Source of the DNA: Chara braunii
Lineage: Eukaryota > Streptophyta > Charophyceae > Charales > Characeae
NCBI GenBank assembly: GCA_003427395.1
Contig: BFEA01000451.1
Span: 429,419-453,768, forward strand
Reading direction: 5' to 3'
Length of the DNA stretch: 24,350 nucleotides
How positions within the stretch are numbered: the stretch's first letter is position 1; every line of letters starts with the position of its first letter. The translations under genes were made by a program, and so were the position numbers. The notes below the pieces were generated by a model. The model was given only the letters and a program-made list of their open reading frames with translations, did no database searches and was not told where the DNA came from. Below, piece by piece: positions 9,340 to 18,695 of the stretch.

Positions 9340-10375
9340 TTAGCGTGACACAGCCTTAGCTGGCTCTCTTTTCACTTCCTCCTTAGCAAGTTTGCCCATA
9401 TTATACACGTTCTCGTCATTCTCATGTCTCTGCAGACAGAAAGCAGCGATCCTTTTCAATGCTAAGTCAACACCTAATTCCTATTGCTGCCTTGCGCCTC
9501 GTCTTGCCCAGTTCCTCGGCAGGCTTCCTAACCCCCCGGCCGTAGGTCTCGATCTCTCTTTTCATCCTTACAATTTTATGCAACTCTGCCTCGTTGAAAA
9601 AATCTAGTGGTGTGGCTTCCATCCCTGCCCTTGCGAGTTCCCGAGTCTTGACAATCCATTCGTGCCTGATCACATTGGTCCATTGCTGAAACCAATGACT
9701 GGGCGTTGGCCCAAACTCGTCCTCTCATCTGAAAGACCCGTCGCCCGGCTGGTGCATCGGAGGCCGCCCCTTTTCCCTAGGCCTTGAGATCTCTCATCCC
9801 TCTCATCCCCGCGGCTGATTTCTATAACTTCTCGCACATCCTCCTCCTCGTCTCCCTCGTCTTCAGTCTGTATGGGGCTATACCCACTAGCAAGGTTCTT
9901 TGGATCGTAGGTAAAAGGGATCTTTGTCCCCGTCCCATACCCCTCGCAACTGTCGTGACCGCTTCGTCCTTCAAGCGGGCTCTCCCTTTTCTCCTCGTCC
10001 TTCCACACGTTCGTCGCGCATACCTTGTCCCCCCTCGCTTTCCCCATGCCAAGTCTCACGTCGTTCGCCCCTGTTGGTCTTTTCCTCGTTAGAGACCCGA
10101 GCCTTATCTCTCATTTCTGTATTGCATCCTTCTCCCACATTTGCCCTTCCCTTTTCGCCCTCACTGTCAGATGATATTTATATACCTTCTCCCTTGCGGA
10201 GGGGTGAGGGTTTCCTACACAAGCATTTCCTTCCACCCCTGCCTACCACTGGCCCGCCTATGCGCCCAATGTACAATTTTCTCTTCGCTGTCCTCCTCCC
10301 TTGGCTTGGTCCAGCTTCTTCCCCTCCGGTAGGCCGGTTGATTGCCCCGCTGTCGTTCTCGTTGCCGAATTCCAT
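9340..10375 (-). pseudogene. Decayed gene X, unrecognised
   Basis: Not recognised. The start chosen is ATG at 10375 (MEFGNENDSG), which lies 34 nt below a TTATACAG motif. Coding character moves between frames: a basic N-terminal part ends at TAA 10178, then the same frame continues with charged, E/K/R-rich sequence. Near 10000 it shifts to the frame with IPFTYDPKN and an acidic TEDEGDEEED stretch. Near 9780 it shifts to a frame with TGA at 9725-9727, then WFQQWT, EWIVKTRELARAGMEATP and YGRGVRKPAEELGKTRRKA. It shifts once more near 9478 to GVDLALKRIAAFCLQRHEND and ends at TAA 9340-9342. The C-terminal ~130 residues look like a genuine helical, charged domain. Whether X is a cellular gene or a downstream ORF of the retroelement is unknown. 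All neighbours share its strand. Confidence 0.6.
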
Positions 10376-10409
10376 TTTTTTTTGTCTTTTCTCGTTTTAC
10401 TCCTAAGCC

Positions 10410-10417
10410 CTGTATAA
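10410..10417 (-). promoter_or_regulatory. Splice-acceptor-like TTATACAG before gene X
   Basis: On the minus strand a T-rich run (tgttgttttg) is followed by TTATACAG and then GG, 34 nt above the ATG of gene X. This matches the usual form of a plant 3' splice site. No experimental support; see the related motifs upstream of P4, gag and P2. Confidence 0.4.
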
Positions 10418-10515
10418 CAAAACAACACCCGCAATGTCTCTCACACACTCGCGCCTCCCCCCCCCCTTAGGCTGGTAGACATTCCCAAAATGCACCCAGT
10501 ATCCCTCGCATCACG

Positions 10516-10526
10516 CCCCTTTTATA
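10516..10526 (-). promoter_or_regulatory. TATA-box-like site upstream of gene X
   Basis: TATAAAAGGGG on the minus strand, about 140 nt above the ATG of gene X and about 225 nt below the end of pol. It is a strong TATA consensus in an otherwise non-coding gap. It could be the promoter of gene X or part of a decayed 3' LTR promoter. A ten-C tract (10457-10466) lies between it and the gene. Confidence 0.45.
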
Positions 10527-10750
10527 CATGCGAATGCGTCATTTGTGATGACCCCATTTTTTTCCCGTAAAAAACTATGGTACAATGCCCCAAACATCCC
10601 TTCCCATTGTCACACAAGCCAGATATTGCAAATCCCCAAGTCATGCTGCCTTTCAACCTCAGTCAGTCCAAGCCAAAGCGCCAGTCCAAAAAAAAATGAC
10701 AGTCCCACGAACAGGGTCAGAGACAAACCATAGTGTGGGCAAGGCTGTGG

Positions 10751-12130
10751 TTAGTCTTTAGCTTGTGGCTCCTCTGTTTCCTTATCTTCGGCCTCCTGAA
10801 GCCATTGTTCCACTGGGTCCCAACTTAAAAACCTGACCAGTCGTTGCCCCGGGAAGGGCCCTTTCAATCCAGCTCCATCCAAATCTTCCAGTTCGAAGGT
10901 GTTCAGTCCCACCCGCTTGGCGACCGGGAGGGGCCTTTAAACCTCCTTCCCAACTGTCCCGACCAAGTACTTTCTAGTGCCGAGTTCCTTAGTAATACCA
11001 TCTCCCCCACCTGAAGTGGCTCCTTTCTGANATTCTNAACCNGGTCCCACCTTGCTTTGTCCCTCATTCTGCTGTCCAGCACCCGGTTGGCGATGTCCTC
11101 CATGACCTCCTCATTCTTAAGGATTTGTTGACATCTCGTCTCGATTAACTCTTCAGTGGTCATTTGCGCATCATCATCTAACCTATTTCAGGTAGGTACC
11201 AAGGCTTCTACTGGAAAGTCGATCCCTCTTCCATACCAAAGCTCTGCCGGGATACATCCTGTTGTCCTTTTAGGGGTCATATTCTCTGCAAAGACAGCCT
11301 GCTTAAGATACCTAGGCCAGTTCCCCAGATGGTCCGCTGCAAGCTTTGCAATCATGTTCTTCAATGTTCGGTGCCCCCTTTCCACAGATGCGTTGGCCTC
11401 AGGGTGATATGGCTCGATGAGTTTGATCGGTACGTAGAGTCTCTTAAGCATCCCCAATACTTCTTGGTTCACGAACTTCGTCTCATTGTCTGCTGTAAAC
11501 CTCCTGACGAACGGATGTCTCAAGTAGAAGTCTTCTATCCAGTCCGCCACACTTCTCCTTGTCTTTTTCTTGAGGGCGACTGCCTCCACGAACCCGCTCA
11601 GGTTGTCTCACGCATCCACGATATACCTGTACCCATCCGTTGATACATGCATGACTGCGAGGTCGAGGTGGACCAGATGTCCCGGCGCTAGCACCCGCGT
11701 TGGTCTAAGCGGCTCGAAGAACCACACCGAGCTTCGTTCCTGGCAAATAAGGCAAGTCTGGCAGTATATGGCGACCATGCCTGCCATGCCTGACCAATAA
11801 TAGAGTGGCGTTATCTTTGCAAATGTTTCTTTGGACGACCGATGACCTCCAGCTAACCCGTCGTGCAGTGTCTGGATAACGTTTACTTGCCTAGGTCTTC
11901 CACACACAACCCTTCTGGGCATAGCACCTTCCTCCCTTCGGAACAAATGCCCCCCCCCTTAGGACGTACCTTTCGGCTTCTTCTCTTGCTTTAATACTGA
12001 CTTCCGTAGGTTGTTTGTTTCCTACCAACAACAACCCGATCTCCCGAAAGAGCCCTTTGTATGATTGGACATAGAAAAACTCCTCCCCTTCTTGGCCCCC
12101 ATCCTTTCCTTCCTGCATCTGGTTTACCAC
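10751..12130 (-). pseudogene. pol: Integrase (H2C2, DDE core, GPY/F-like tail)
   Basis: The tether (12130-11960) runs into a nine-G run (11950-11958) that shifts the frame. The H2C2 zinc domain follows (LHDGLAGGH, then CLIC). The DDE core shows the first Asp in HLDLAV (11662-11664), the second in TADNE and Glu in NASVERGHR, with exactly 35 residues between the second Asp and Glu. TGA at 11608-11610 and at 11188-11190 interrupt it. The tail has RRFKGP, as in GPY/F modules. A single-base deletion near 10930 then moves it to a frame running through NTFELEDLDGAGL to TAA 10751-10753. The family integrates element cDNA in the nucleus. Three N bases (11031, 11037, 11042) fall here. Confidence 0.9.
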
Positions 12131-12823
12131 TCATTGCAACGCTTTCCTTTCCCAAGATTCCACTAAGCTTATCAATGTCTTCCGGCCTCCCTCGATCGCC
12201 ATTGCCATTAGTTTCTCTTTCGGTCCTACTATCGCTCCCCATGAGTCTTTTTCTTCTCTGCATCCTCGAGTGGTAATTGATCCTTCTCTAAGTTCTACTA
12301 CTACGGCAAGTGCTCCCTTCTTCAAAGTCTGGATCAATAGTTCTCCCGATGTGCATCCCTCGCTCATCATTTCGTTATCCACCGCGAGAATCTCTCCTTC
12401 GTATTCGAGGAAGGCGTCTATGGGCTCTGCATCCTCCATCCCTTCGGGAGTGATGCAAACCCGACTTAGTCCATCTGCCTTGTTGCGGATTTCAGCAATC
12501 CGTTCGATTTTGTAGTCGAACTGCCAGATGAATCCTACCCATCTCCCTACCGTCGGATTTATAGGCCTGCAATTCGTTAGAGCCCCTGCGACATTCGTCG
12601 GATCGATCCTTGAGATGAATCGCCTCCCAAATAGGTAGGTCTGGAAGGTCTTAAGGCAATGCAGGATGGCTAGGACTTCCTTCTTGAATTGCGAATACCG
12701 CCGTTCTGCAGAGTTCAGGGTTCGACTTTCGAACCTAATTGGACTATCTTTTCCTCCCTCATCTCTTTGAATCAACACACCTTTTACGGCCAAAGGTCCT
12801 CCATCCGTCTCTAGGATGAAGGG
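12131..12823 (-). pseudogene. pol: RNase H domain
   Basis: Reopens directly after the TGA in the RT frame. The four acidic RNase H positions are present: D in ETDGG just after the stop, E in YSQFKKEV, D in RIDPTN and D in NKADGLSR. The segment SRTLNSAERRYSQF is typical for Ty3/gypsy RNase H, which removes the RNA strand during reverse transcription. A hydrophilic tether with EPIDAFLEYEGE and NEMMSEG follows. The frame ends at TGA 12131-12133 and reopens in the same frame. Confidence 0.92.
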
Positions 12824-14044
12824 TCATCCCACTCCGTCATTAAAACAAGGCGCGGACAGGGCGACTGTCTCAGATGTCAATATGTTCTTGAGCCTTTCGA
12901 CAACTCCTTCTCGCTCCTCCGTCCAATCCATGGTTTCTTCTTCCCTGATCATAGCCCGGATAGGCTCCGCAATCTTGGCAAAGTTCTTAATGAAGATCCT
13001 CCAAAAGCCGACTACGCCTAGAAATGCCCTTNCCTCCGTCGTCGTGCGCAGTGGTGTCGGCCACTGTGATATCTTGTCNGTCTTTGCCGGATCCGGCTTC
13101 CTGCCGTAAGCACCGCAACGAAATCCTAGTATAGTTACCTCTGGTACTGCTAGGATACTCTTTGGTCCACTAGCCGTAATATTGTATACTAGGAACCGGT
13201 GGAGTAAATCCTTGATGTCCTGCAGGTGATCCCACACAAAACGTCGGATCCCTGACTGGACTTCCGTCTCGTCCTTTTCCTGCGTGCCTTTGATCGGATT
13301 GTCATCGATGTAAGGTTCACATTTTTCTGGGAACATATCCCCGGCCACGGCGAGCATCCTGCGTTGCGCTTCGGCCACCACGTTTGTGAATCCCATAGGT
13401 GTCACTTGCATCTGTAGCTGGCTTACGGGGGTGTGCATAGCGGTGTATGGTATGTCCCGAACATCCAATGGAAGCTGGTCGTACCCTGAATACAGATCTA
13501 TCAGGGAGTAAATGCTCTGACCGGCGTGCAATTCTGCTAATAAGTCAGCCTGAGGTAGCGAGTCAGCATCCCGGATGGTTACCACATTCAACTTCTGCAG
13601 GTCCTGAATCCACCTTAGTGTCTTGTAAGGCTTCCGAAAGACGAACCACCGATTTGCGTATGACGATGTCGTAGGCTCCGCAACAAAGGGGTCCATCTTT
13701 GCTTGGAGGAGGTCTGTTACTTCTCCTGCTATCCCAAATTCATAGCATAGCCCCTTGTCATTCCAACACTCATGTTCTACCGTGTGGATTCTGACCGGAG
13801 GGATCAACTTCGCATCCAGTCGTCCCTTCTGGTGATCACTAAAGGCAAATGCCAGGTGAAACGCCTGACAGGTCCTTTTGATCAGGCGGGTTTCTTCTTC
13901 CGTTAAGAACACGTCTATCCCTATCTTCATTGTGTCCACTACCTCATATGGTATCCGATGTCCCTCCGTCGCCCTTCTTTCTCGGATTACTCGAAGGACC
14001 TCTTCCTCCTTCTCCGTAGCCTCTTCCTTTGATGTCTCTAGCAA
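12824..14044 (-). pseudogene. pol: Reverse transcriptase domain
   Basis: Longest surviving frame of the element, about 406 codons. Conserved RT blocks are in order: WFVFRKPYKTLRWIQDLQ, motif A LIDLYSGYDQ (residues 181-190, catalytic Asp 183), motif B TPMGFTNVVAEAQRRM, motif C YIDD (residues 245-248, codons 13301-13312), then ILGFRCG and the thumb-proximal RAFLGVVGFWRIFIKNFA. The motif B and NPIKG following YIDD are unlike the common plant chromoviruses. It copies element RNA into DNA inside particles. Two N bases (13032, 13079) leave two residues unknown. The frame ends at TGA 12824-12826, just before the RNase H domain in the same frame. Confidence 0.93.
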
Positions 14045-14046
14045 GA

Positions 14047-14423
14047 TTGAGACCGGTTTTGTTTTCTTCCCTACCGGTTTGTACTTTCGAACACTTCCTT
14101 CCGGGATCTTTCTCCTAAAAAATGAACAGTCGGAATTGCCCCCGTCGCCTCTACGACTCGTGGTTGAATACTAACTAGTTTCCCATTCAAGCAATATCTC
14201 TTTTGCACCTCTCTTTCGAACTTGACCAAGGCTGCCAATCCACTCCTACCTTGTGGTATCTGAGGGCTTTGATGAGTTGCAATAGATCGGGGATCTCGAG
14301 TGCGATTTTCGGCATGTCTATGCGTCCTTCTTTCCGTTTGGGCAGGTTAGCACCAAGTTCGACCTCTGACTTCTTTTCCGCTACCATAACACCTAGGACT
14401 TCGTCCTCCTGCCTCCTCTTCTT
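14047..14423 (-). pseudogene. pol: Protease-RT linker
   Basis: Conserved-looking but unnamed polyprotein segment. It begins after the TAA at 14424 in the same frame with LGVMVAEKKSEVELGANLPK and LLQLIKALRYHKVGVDWQP. It moves to a second frame near 14240 (FEREVQKRYCLNGKLVS, then VEATGAIPTVHFLGE) and to the RT frame near 14090 (KPVGKKTKPVSILLETS). Both shifts are single-base events judged from the continuity of protein-like sequence. Confidence 0.65.
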
Positions 14424-15150
14424 TTAGGGCAGGCCCATCTTGGTCCACTCCTTCTTGTTGAATGCTTCCTCAATCATGATTTCTACCCTTTCTCTCATAC
14501 CCTCCATCCGCGCGAAAGCCCTTTTTCGCGTGCTATCCTCGAACGGCGGCGACCATGTTGCCAATTTCCCCCTCGGGGGGTCTCCTCCCATTCCAAGGAG
14601 TCCGAGGAGCTCTCCCCGGCCGGTCACAGGGTCCTCTATGTCTACCATGTATGAGCCATCGTGCAAGTGCATGCCTATCATCTACACGTTCGTGCACCAC
14701 GGTCTCCCAAGGATTATGTCGTGGTCCATCTCCTCTATTACGGTCATCCGCTGAAACGACCAGATTGATTCCCTGACTCCTGCCTTTACAGCACACTTCG
14801 TGACGTACCCAGCGAACGGGATTTCCCCGCCAGCTCCCTGTTACTTCCTTGTTTACCGTACATCCTGTAATCGTTGTGAAATTTCTTCTTATGAGAGTGA
14901 TTTCTGCTCCCCCGTCTACTGATGCGTCGGTATGATGACTCCCGATCTGGATTTTCAGTTTCCCTACGGGCAGCGCATGAAAGCTAAGCTTCGTCCCGGG
15001 TGACGATCTCATAACTTCGCCGCCCTCTCGGTCGGGCAAGCTCAAACGAATGTCTGCAAAGGCCTTTTCGAGATCCTCCAAGTCCACGTGACTCCTCTGA
15101 AGGTTAGCCACTTCTTGTGGAGCTTCCTCCTCCCTCTCCCCTTCTGGTAA
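14424..15150 (-). pseudogene. pol: Retroelement aspartic protease region
   Basis: The N-terminal lobe reads DASVDGGAEITLIRRNF around 14920. In the family this is the active-site loop, usually D-(S/T)-G. Here the codons give D-G-G, a departure from the consensus. The C-terminal flap end reads DIILGRPW near 14710, the usual closing motif of retroelement proteases. It lies in a different frame, so a frameshift falls near 14740. A TAG (14682-14684) and a TAA (14424-14426) follow. The enzyme would cut the Gag-Pol polyprotein as a dimer. This copy cannot do so intact. Confidence 0.75.
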
Positions 15151-15861
15151 TTAGGGGTTGTCGCCTATTTCTACTCGCCTCCGAGTCAACAGTCGTCTGA
15201 GCCCTTTGAGCAACCTGGGGCTAGCCTGCAGCATGGTCTGAAAAGACACCGACACCATGGTTCCTAGTAACTTGCTAATGGTGTCGTCGAGCTCAGACAA
15301 AGTTAAGATCGTGATTTGATACCTAAACTTCTTCTTAGCGGCGGTAACCTTGTCCGCAGGCTCCTCTTCCCTAGGCTTCCCATAGACTTTCTCTGGTTCC
15401 TTGGCCTCAGGCTCCGCCTGGGGTTCGGAGCTTCCGGCGACCTCCTCCATAATGGTGTCACGGTTAATCCTTCTCCTGATCATTCCCAGTCGAGTGGTTG
15501 CATTCACCCTATCACGTCCGCCGCTTTCCAAAATAAAGTTGGTCTGCGGCCCGCGCCCCCGGAGCTGATCCCAGATGATCTCGCCCACCGGCTCGGCTTC
15601 TACGGCTGTTATTTCTAGACCGTTGAGCATGATAATGGCTCGCTGCATCCCTCCTGGTGAGTTCCAGTTCACCCGTTCCCCTTGTGATCCAAATATTTCC
15701 CCCTTTAATAACCTGGTACACCTTCTTTTCAGAATATCATGGTTGAACTTTGGGCATGCGCGCAAATAATGTTCTATCGCGGTGCAGTACTTGCATTGCT
15801 CGTTAGCAGGATCTCTCCGTCCGAATCCCCAGTTTGCTACACCTGGCGGGACCACAACTTT
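15151..15861 (-). pseudogene. gag: Nucleocapsid with CCHC zinc knuckle
   Basis: Continues in the frame of the capsid part after one TAG. A perfect zinc knuckle C-x2-C-x4-H-x4-C is seen at 15795-15754 (CKYCTAIEHYLRAC). This motif binds genomic RNA in Gag. Downstream is a long hydrophilic linker with acidic and basic patches (EPQAEPEAKEPEKV) leading towards the protease. The frame stops at TAA 15151-15153 and then reopens without a frame change, so a single substitution explains the break. Confidence 0.85.
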
Positions 15862-16719
15862 CTAGGGAGGGAGGGCAGGTCGGGATACTTGCGCTTGCAT
15901 AACCAGTAGCGCGCCTTCCATCCTTTCAATCTTATTGTCGACCCCGTGCACCTGTTCATGTAGACTTTCAATCCCCTTCTTTACCTTGTCACCCGTCCTA
16001 CCGATCAGATCTATGATCTCTCCTTCCTTGAGCAAGGCCAATGTCTCCGTTACTACCGTTTTCTCAGCGAGATCCGTTACCGTGCTAAAATCCACATCCC
16101 GCGTATTTACGAACTTGCTCGTCTGTTGGTAGGCTGACAGGATCTTGTCTTTGTCGAACTCGGAGAACTGCCTGAGGAAATATTTGCTCATTATCCGGTC
16201 CGTGACCCCGGGGATCCTTAGTGCTACCAGAGTAAATTCCCGTAGGAAATCATTGTACGTTGCGAAGTTCTTCCTCTGAACTGCCGCTAGGTCGGCCTCC
16301 GTTGCCATATTCTCTGCCGCTAGGTACTTCTTCATCATCACATCCCGGGTCTCCTTCCAAGACCGACTTGCGGCTACAATGGTCATTATGTCCTGTCCTA
16401 GGCTTAACGACACATGTTGTCCTAGATGGTCCATCTTTTCCTCCTCGGTCCACTTTAGTAACGCAGCTAGGTTCTCGTAGTCGATTAGGAACTTCATGAT
16501 GTTTGCTCCATCGAAAGTCAGCTTTTTCTTGGCATCTTCCAGATAGCCTTGATTTTTGTTTAGTGCTCGCGCGAAGGACGACACTATCTTCTTAAGGCCG
16601 CCCTCAGCGCTGCTGGCCTCGCCTGCCACACTGTTATCCGGACTTTCCTTGCCGGCCTTCTGTCCCTCCCTGGTTTTCATAGTTCCTTCCGGGTCAAACC
16701 ATCCCAAAGTCCTTTGCAT
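15862..16719 (-). pseudogene. gag: Gag capsid-like region
   Basis: This 285-residue frame begins MQRTLGWFDPEG and contains a retrotransposon-gag-like helical core: LTFDGANIMKFLIDYENLA, then WTEEEKMDHLGQHV, SRSWKETRDVMMKKYL, NFATYNDFLREFTLVALRI and YFLRQF. The order of tryptophan and charged helices matches plant and fungal Ty3-type capsid domains that assemble into virus-like particles in the cytoplasm. The C-terminal part (VDNKIERMEGALLVMQAQVS) is probably coiled coil. It ends at an in-frame TAG (15862-15864), directly before the nucleocapsid part in the same frame. Confidence 0.75.
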
Positions 16720-17294
16720 CCTCGCACTACTATTGGCGTGATCGGCAGGCGGTTAGCCCTACTGTCCATGGCTGGCGGAGTCGTAGCCTTTTCTGCTTCC
16801 ATCCCCGGAGAGTTCTCTCTCTCTTTCCTTCTCTTGCTCGGCGTTCCCCCACGGCCACTACCTTTATCCCCTCGTCCAGTCCCACCTTGGCTGGCTTTTC
16901 GTTCGTCCCGGGGTTCCTCCTGCAGAGGACCTTCTTCGTTCTCAGTCATCATTTCCTCAATCAGTCTTGCCTTATATTCCGCGGTCCTCTTGTCTATCTC
17001 GGCTAGTTTGTGTCTCATGTCTGTGACCCTTACTTTCTTAGGCATGGCTCCTTCCGAGTTTAGGGGCCTTGTCCTATCCTTATTTCTGCCTTCCTTGGTT
17101 CCCTGAGTCCCTTGCCTGCTTCCCCCAGCTTTCCCCGAGTTTTCTCTTGTGGAGATTTTCTTCCGGTTCCCTTTGGTACCATCCGGATTTATCGATTCTC
17201 TGTCCTTCTGCCCCCCTTCGCTTTGTGCGGCACTGGCTTTTAAGCCTGGTTCTACTTCATTTTTACGGTTATCTGTCTCCTCCTCCGTTGCCAT
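16677..17294 (-). pseudogene. gag: Gag N-terminal region
   Basis: The start chosen is the ATG at 17294 (MATEEETDNRKNE), although the frame is open 14 codons further up. The ~200 residues are hydrophilic, rich in K, E, R, G and S, with a likely helix around MRHKLAEIDKRTAEYKARLI. This is typical of disordered Gag leaders. The frame ends at 16677, while the capsid-like part continues in another frame from about 16719. The overlap is about 40 nt and a TAA closes the second frame just upstream, so a shift is needed between about 16680 and 16755. This could be damage or, less likely, a separate ORF. A TTATGCAG motif lies 11 nt above the ATG. Confidence 0.65.
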
Positions 17295-17764
17295 TTTGCC
17301 TAGTTCTGCATAAGTCAAAGAATTCCCAGGACACACGCAATGCGAGGTATTTAGGTTCCCTAGGCTTCGAACTCTCTTGGCTTGCCTTTATAGCCTCCTT
17401 TCCTACCCCCGTTTCTTGATTGCCCTTCCTTAAGGAGGAGCCACGACTGACCCTGCTGCCCAGCCGAGCTATGAACGTGACTGGGCTTCCTTTATCACAA
17501 GCTCGTTTGTAGTGCCCTTGTCCCGTCGGCCGACGCGAGGGAGTCCGGGTTAGGCATCCTGCTAGGGGAAGTCTTCCCGAGCAGCGTTTCCCGTTTTTGA
17601 TCTTCAGGGTTATGGTCAATCATTAGGAGTCTGCCCCCCCCCTTCTTTGTTTTTCTAGTGGGTTTTAGCCATCCAGGTCCGAGGCCCCCTTTCTTATTCC
17701 CATTGGCGAACGTCCATACACAGCGAACTATACTCGATCTGCCCTATTGACCCGCCTGCAGATG
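17295..17764 (-). other. Leader between P4 and gag
   Basis: Non-coding gap of 470 nt on the coding strand, with a nine-G run (17634-17642 as C on the plus strand) preceded by AAAAACAAAGAA, which looks like a polypurine tract. One minus-strand frame stays open from 17619 to 17269 but has no recognisable feature. I searched by eye for a TGG-type primer-binding site and an LTR end and found none convincing. TTATGCAG lies at 17306-17313, 11 nt above the gag ATG. Confidence 0.45.
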
Positions 17765-18580
17765 TTAATCCCGCTCTCGCCCTCGCGGCTCTTCTGGCTC
17801 GGTAGGCTCCTCGAATAGTTGAGCCACCCCCGTTAGATAATTCTCCCCTATCTCGATTTCCCTTTGGATTATGCGTTCGCACCCTGTCCAGTCTAGCCGG
17901 GGCGCACAAAACATCAGAATGTGGATGACTTCTAGTAATTCGTGGGCCATGTTTCCCCAAAACGGTCCATGCTCTACAGCGACATCGTAGAACATCCCAA
18001 TGGTAGGGGAGGGAAAGTGGCCTGCCCAGACTATCGCAGAATCTGCCAGCTCTCGTGCCCTTGCGAGGCTTCCGAAGACGAGGTCTATCATAAAACGGGG
18101 CACTCGGCATCTTAGCGGTGTGGCCGGTGCCCTGAACTCTCTCCAACCTCCCATCTCCACCCGGGTTAGCAAGCCCACGTTCCTTTTTCCCCTGACCGAA
18201 TGTCCTATCCGGGTCAACGTCCGGGCGACCCTTTGAAAGATCGGTGCCAGCTCTTGACCTTGTGCTATCTCTACCCCCAACGAATGCCAGCCGATCTCAG
18301 GCAGATACATGGTCCCGGTAACCTCCAGATTGGAGAACAGATCGTCTCCGGGTCTTCGGTTGAGTCTCATCCCTGTCCACTGACATTCTACCAACATGAA
18401 GGCAGCGTCCCTTCCTAAAGTCACGGCCCTCCATTCTACGTCGAACCCCCGATAGGTAGAACTCGACGGGAGGGATACTTCCCATCGCCCACCGTCGTTC
18501 CAGGGCGGTCTGGGGTACCGGGGTTGGCGTTCCATTCGCACATGGGGCGGACGTTCCACTCGCTCACGTCTTGCTGCCAT
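17765..18580 (-). CDS. Tandem paralog P4, intact, unrecognised family
   Basis: Function unknown. An uninterrupted 271-residue frame from ATG 18580 (MAARRERVER) to TAA 17765-17767. This ATG is preferred over upstream alternatives because the paralogs start alike (MARR, MTR). The N-terminus is Arg/Pro-rich and no signal peptide or membrane segment is seen. Blocks shared with the three upstream paralogs: VSLP (35-38), AAFMLVECQW (59-68), GW (97-98), RVEMGGW (140-146), RCRVPRFMIDLVFG (157-170), GPFWGNMAHELLE (205-217) and EIGENYL (243-249), then a Glu/Pro-rich tail. The only copy without a stop or shift, and the one nearest gag. It is preceded 18 nt upstream by TTATGCAG. It could be a lineage-specific cellular gene or an accessory ORF of the retroelement. 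Confidence 0.75.
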   Translation of the reverse strand: MAARRERVERPPHVRMERQPRYPRPPWNDGGRWEVSLPSSSTYRGFDVEWRAVTLGRDAAFMLVECQWTGMRLNRRPGDDLFSNLEVTGTMYLPEIGWHSLGVEIAQGQELAPIFQRVARTLTRIGHSVRGKRNVGLLTRVEMGGWREFRAPATPLRCRVPRFMIDLVFGSLARARELADSAIVWAGHFPSPTIGMFYDVAVEHGPFWGNMAHELLEVIHILMFCAPRLDWTGCERIIQREIEIGENYLTGVAQLFEEPTEPEEPRGRERD

Positions 18581-18594
18581 TGTTACCTTGGTGA

Positions 18595-18606
18595 TTTCCT
18601 GCATAA
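18595..18606 (-). promoter_or_regulatory. Shared leader motif before P4
   Basis: TTATGCAGGAAA on the minus strand, 14-18 nt above the P4 ATG. GCAGGAAAGGA occurs at the same place before P2 (20554-20564) and P3 (19499-19509), and TTATGCAG before gag (17306-17313). It resembles a 3' splice site. It could also simply be inherited 5'-leader sequence. Confidence 0.4.
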
Positions 18607-18695
18607 TCCATATAGAAAGGGTTATAACCAATCTTTAGAATCCACCCACCTACTCCCTTGCCCTTCGTGTTTTCATTTTTTTTTTCTAGTCCCAA

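Larger units (their letters stand above)
10751..17294 (-). mobile_element. Decayed Ty3/gypsy-type retroelement, internal coding region
   Basis: Gag, CCHC zinc knuckle, aspartic protease, reverse transcriptase, RNase H and integrase occur in this order on the minus strand. The order RT-RH before IN defines the Ty3/gypsy (Metaviridae) group. The limits given are the first gag ATG and the last pol stop. Flanking LTRs, primer-binding site and target-site duplication were not found by eye. The copy is dead: frameshifts near 16700, 14740, 14240, 14090, 11954 and 10930, and in-frame stops at 15862 (TAG), 15151 (TAA), 14682 (TAG), 14424 (TAA), 12824, 12131, 11608 and 11188 (all TGA). Five isolated N bases lie in its pol part. 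Confidence 0.9.

Noticed and set aside
9924-10406. 160-codon plus-strand frame
   Set aside because: It mirrors the purine-rich coding strand of gene X; the minus strand gives more protein-like sequence.
16677-16755. Programmed ribosomal frameshift inside gag
   Set aside because: No slippery heptamer or clear pseudoknot was seen at the overlap, and other shifts in the copy are evidently damage.
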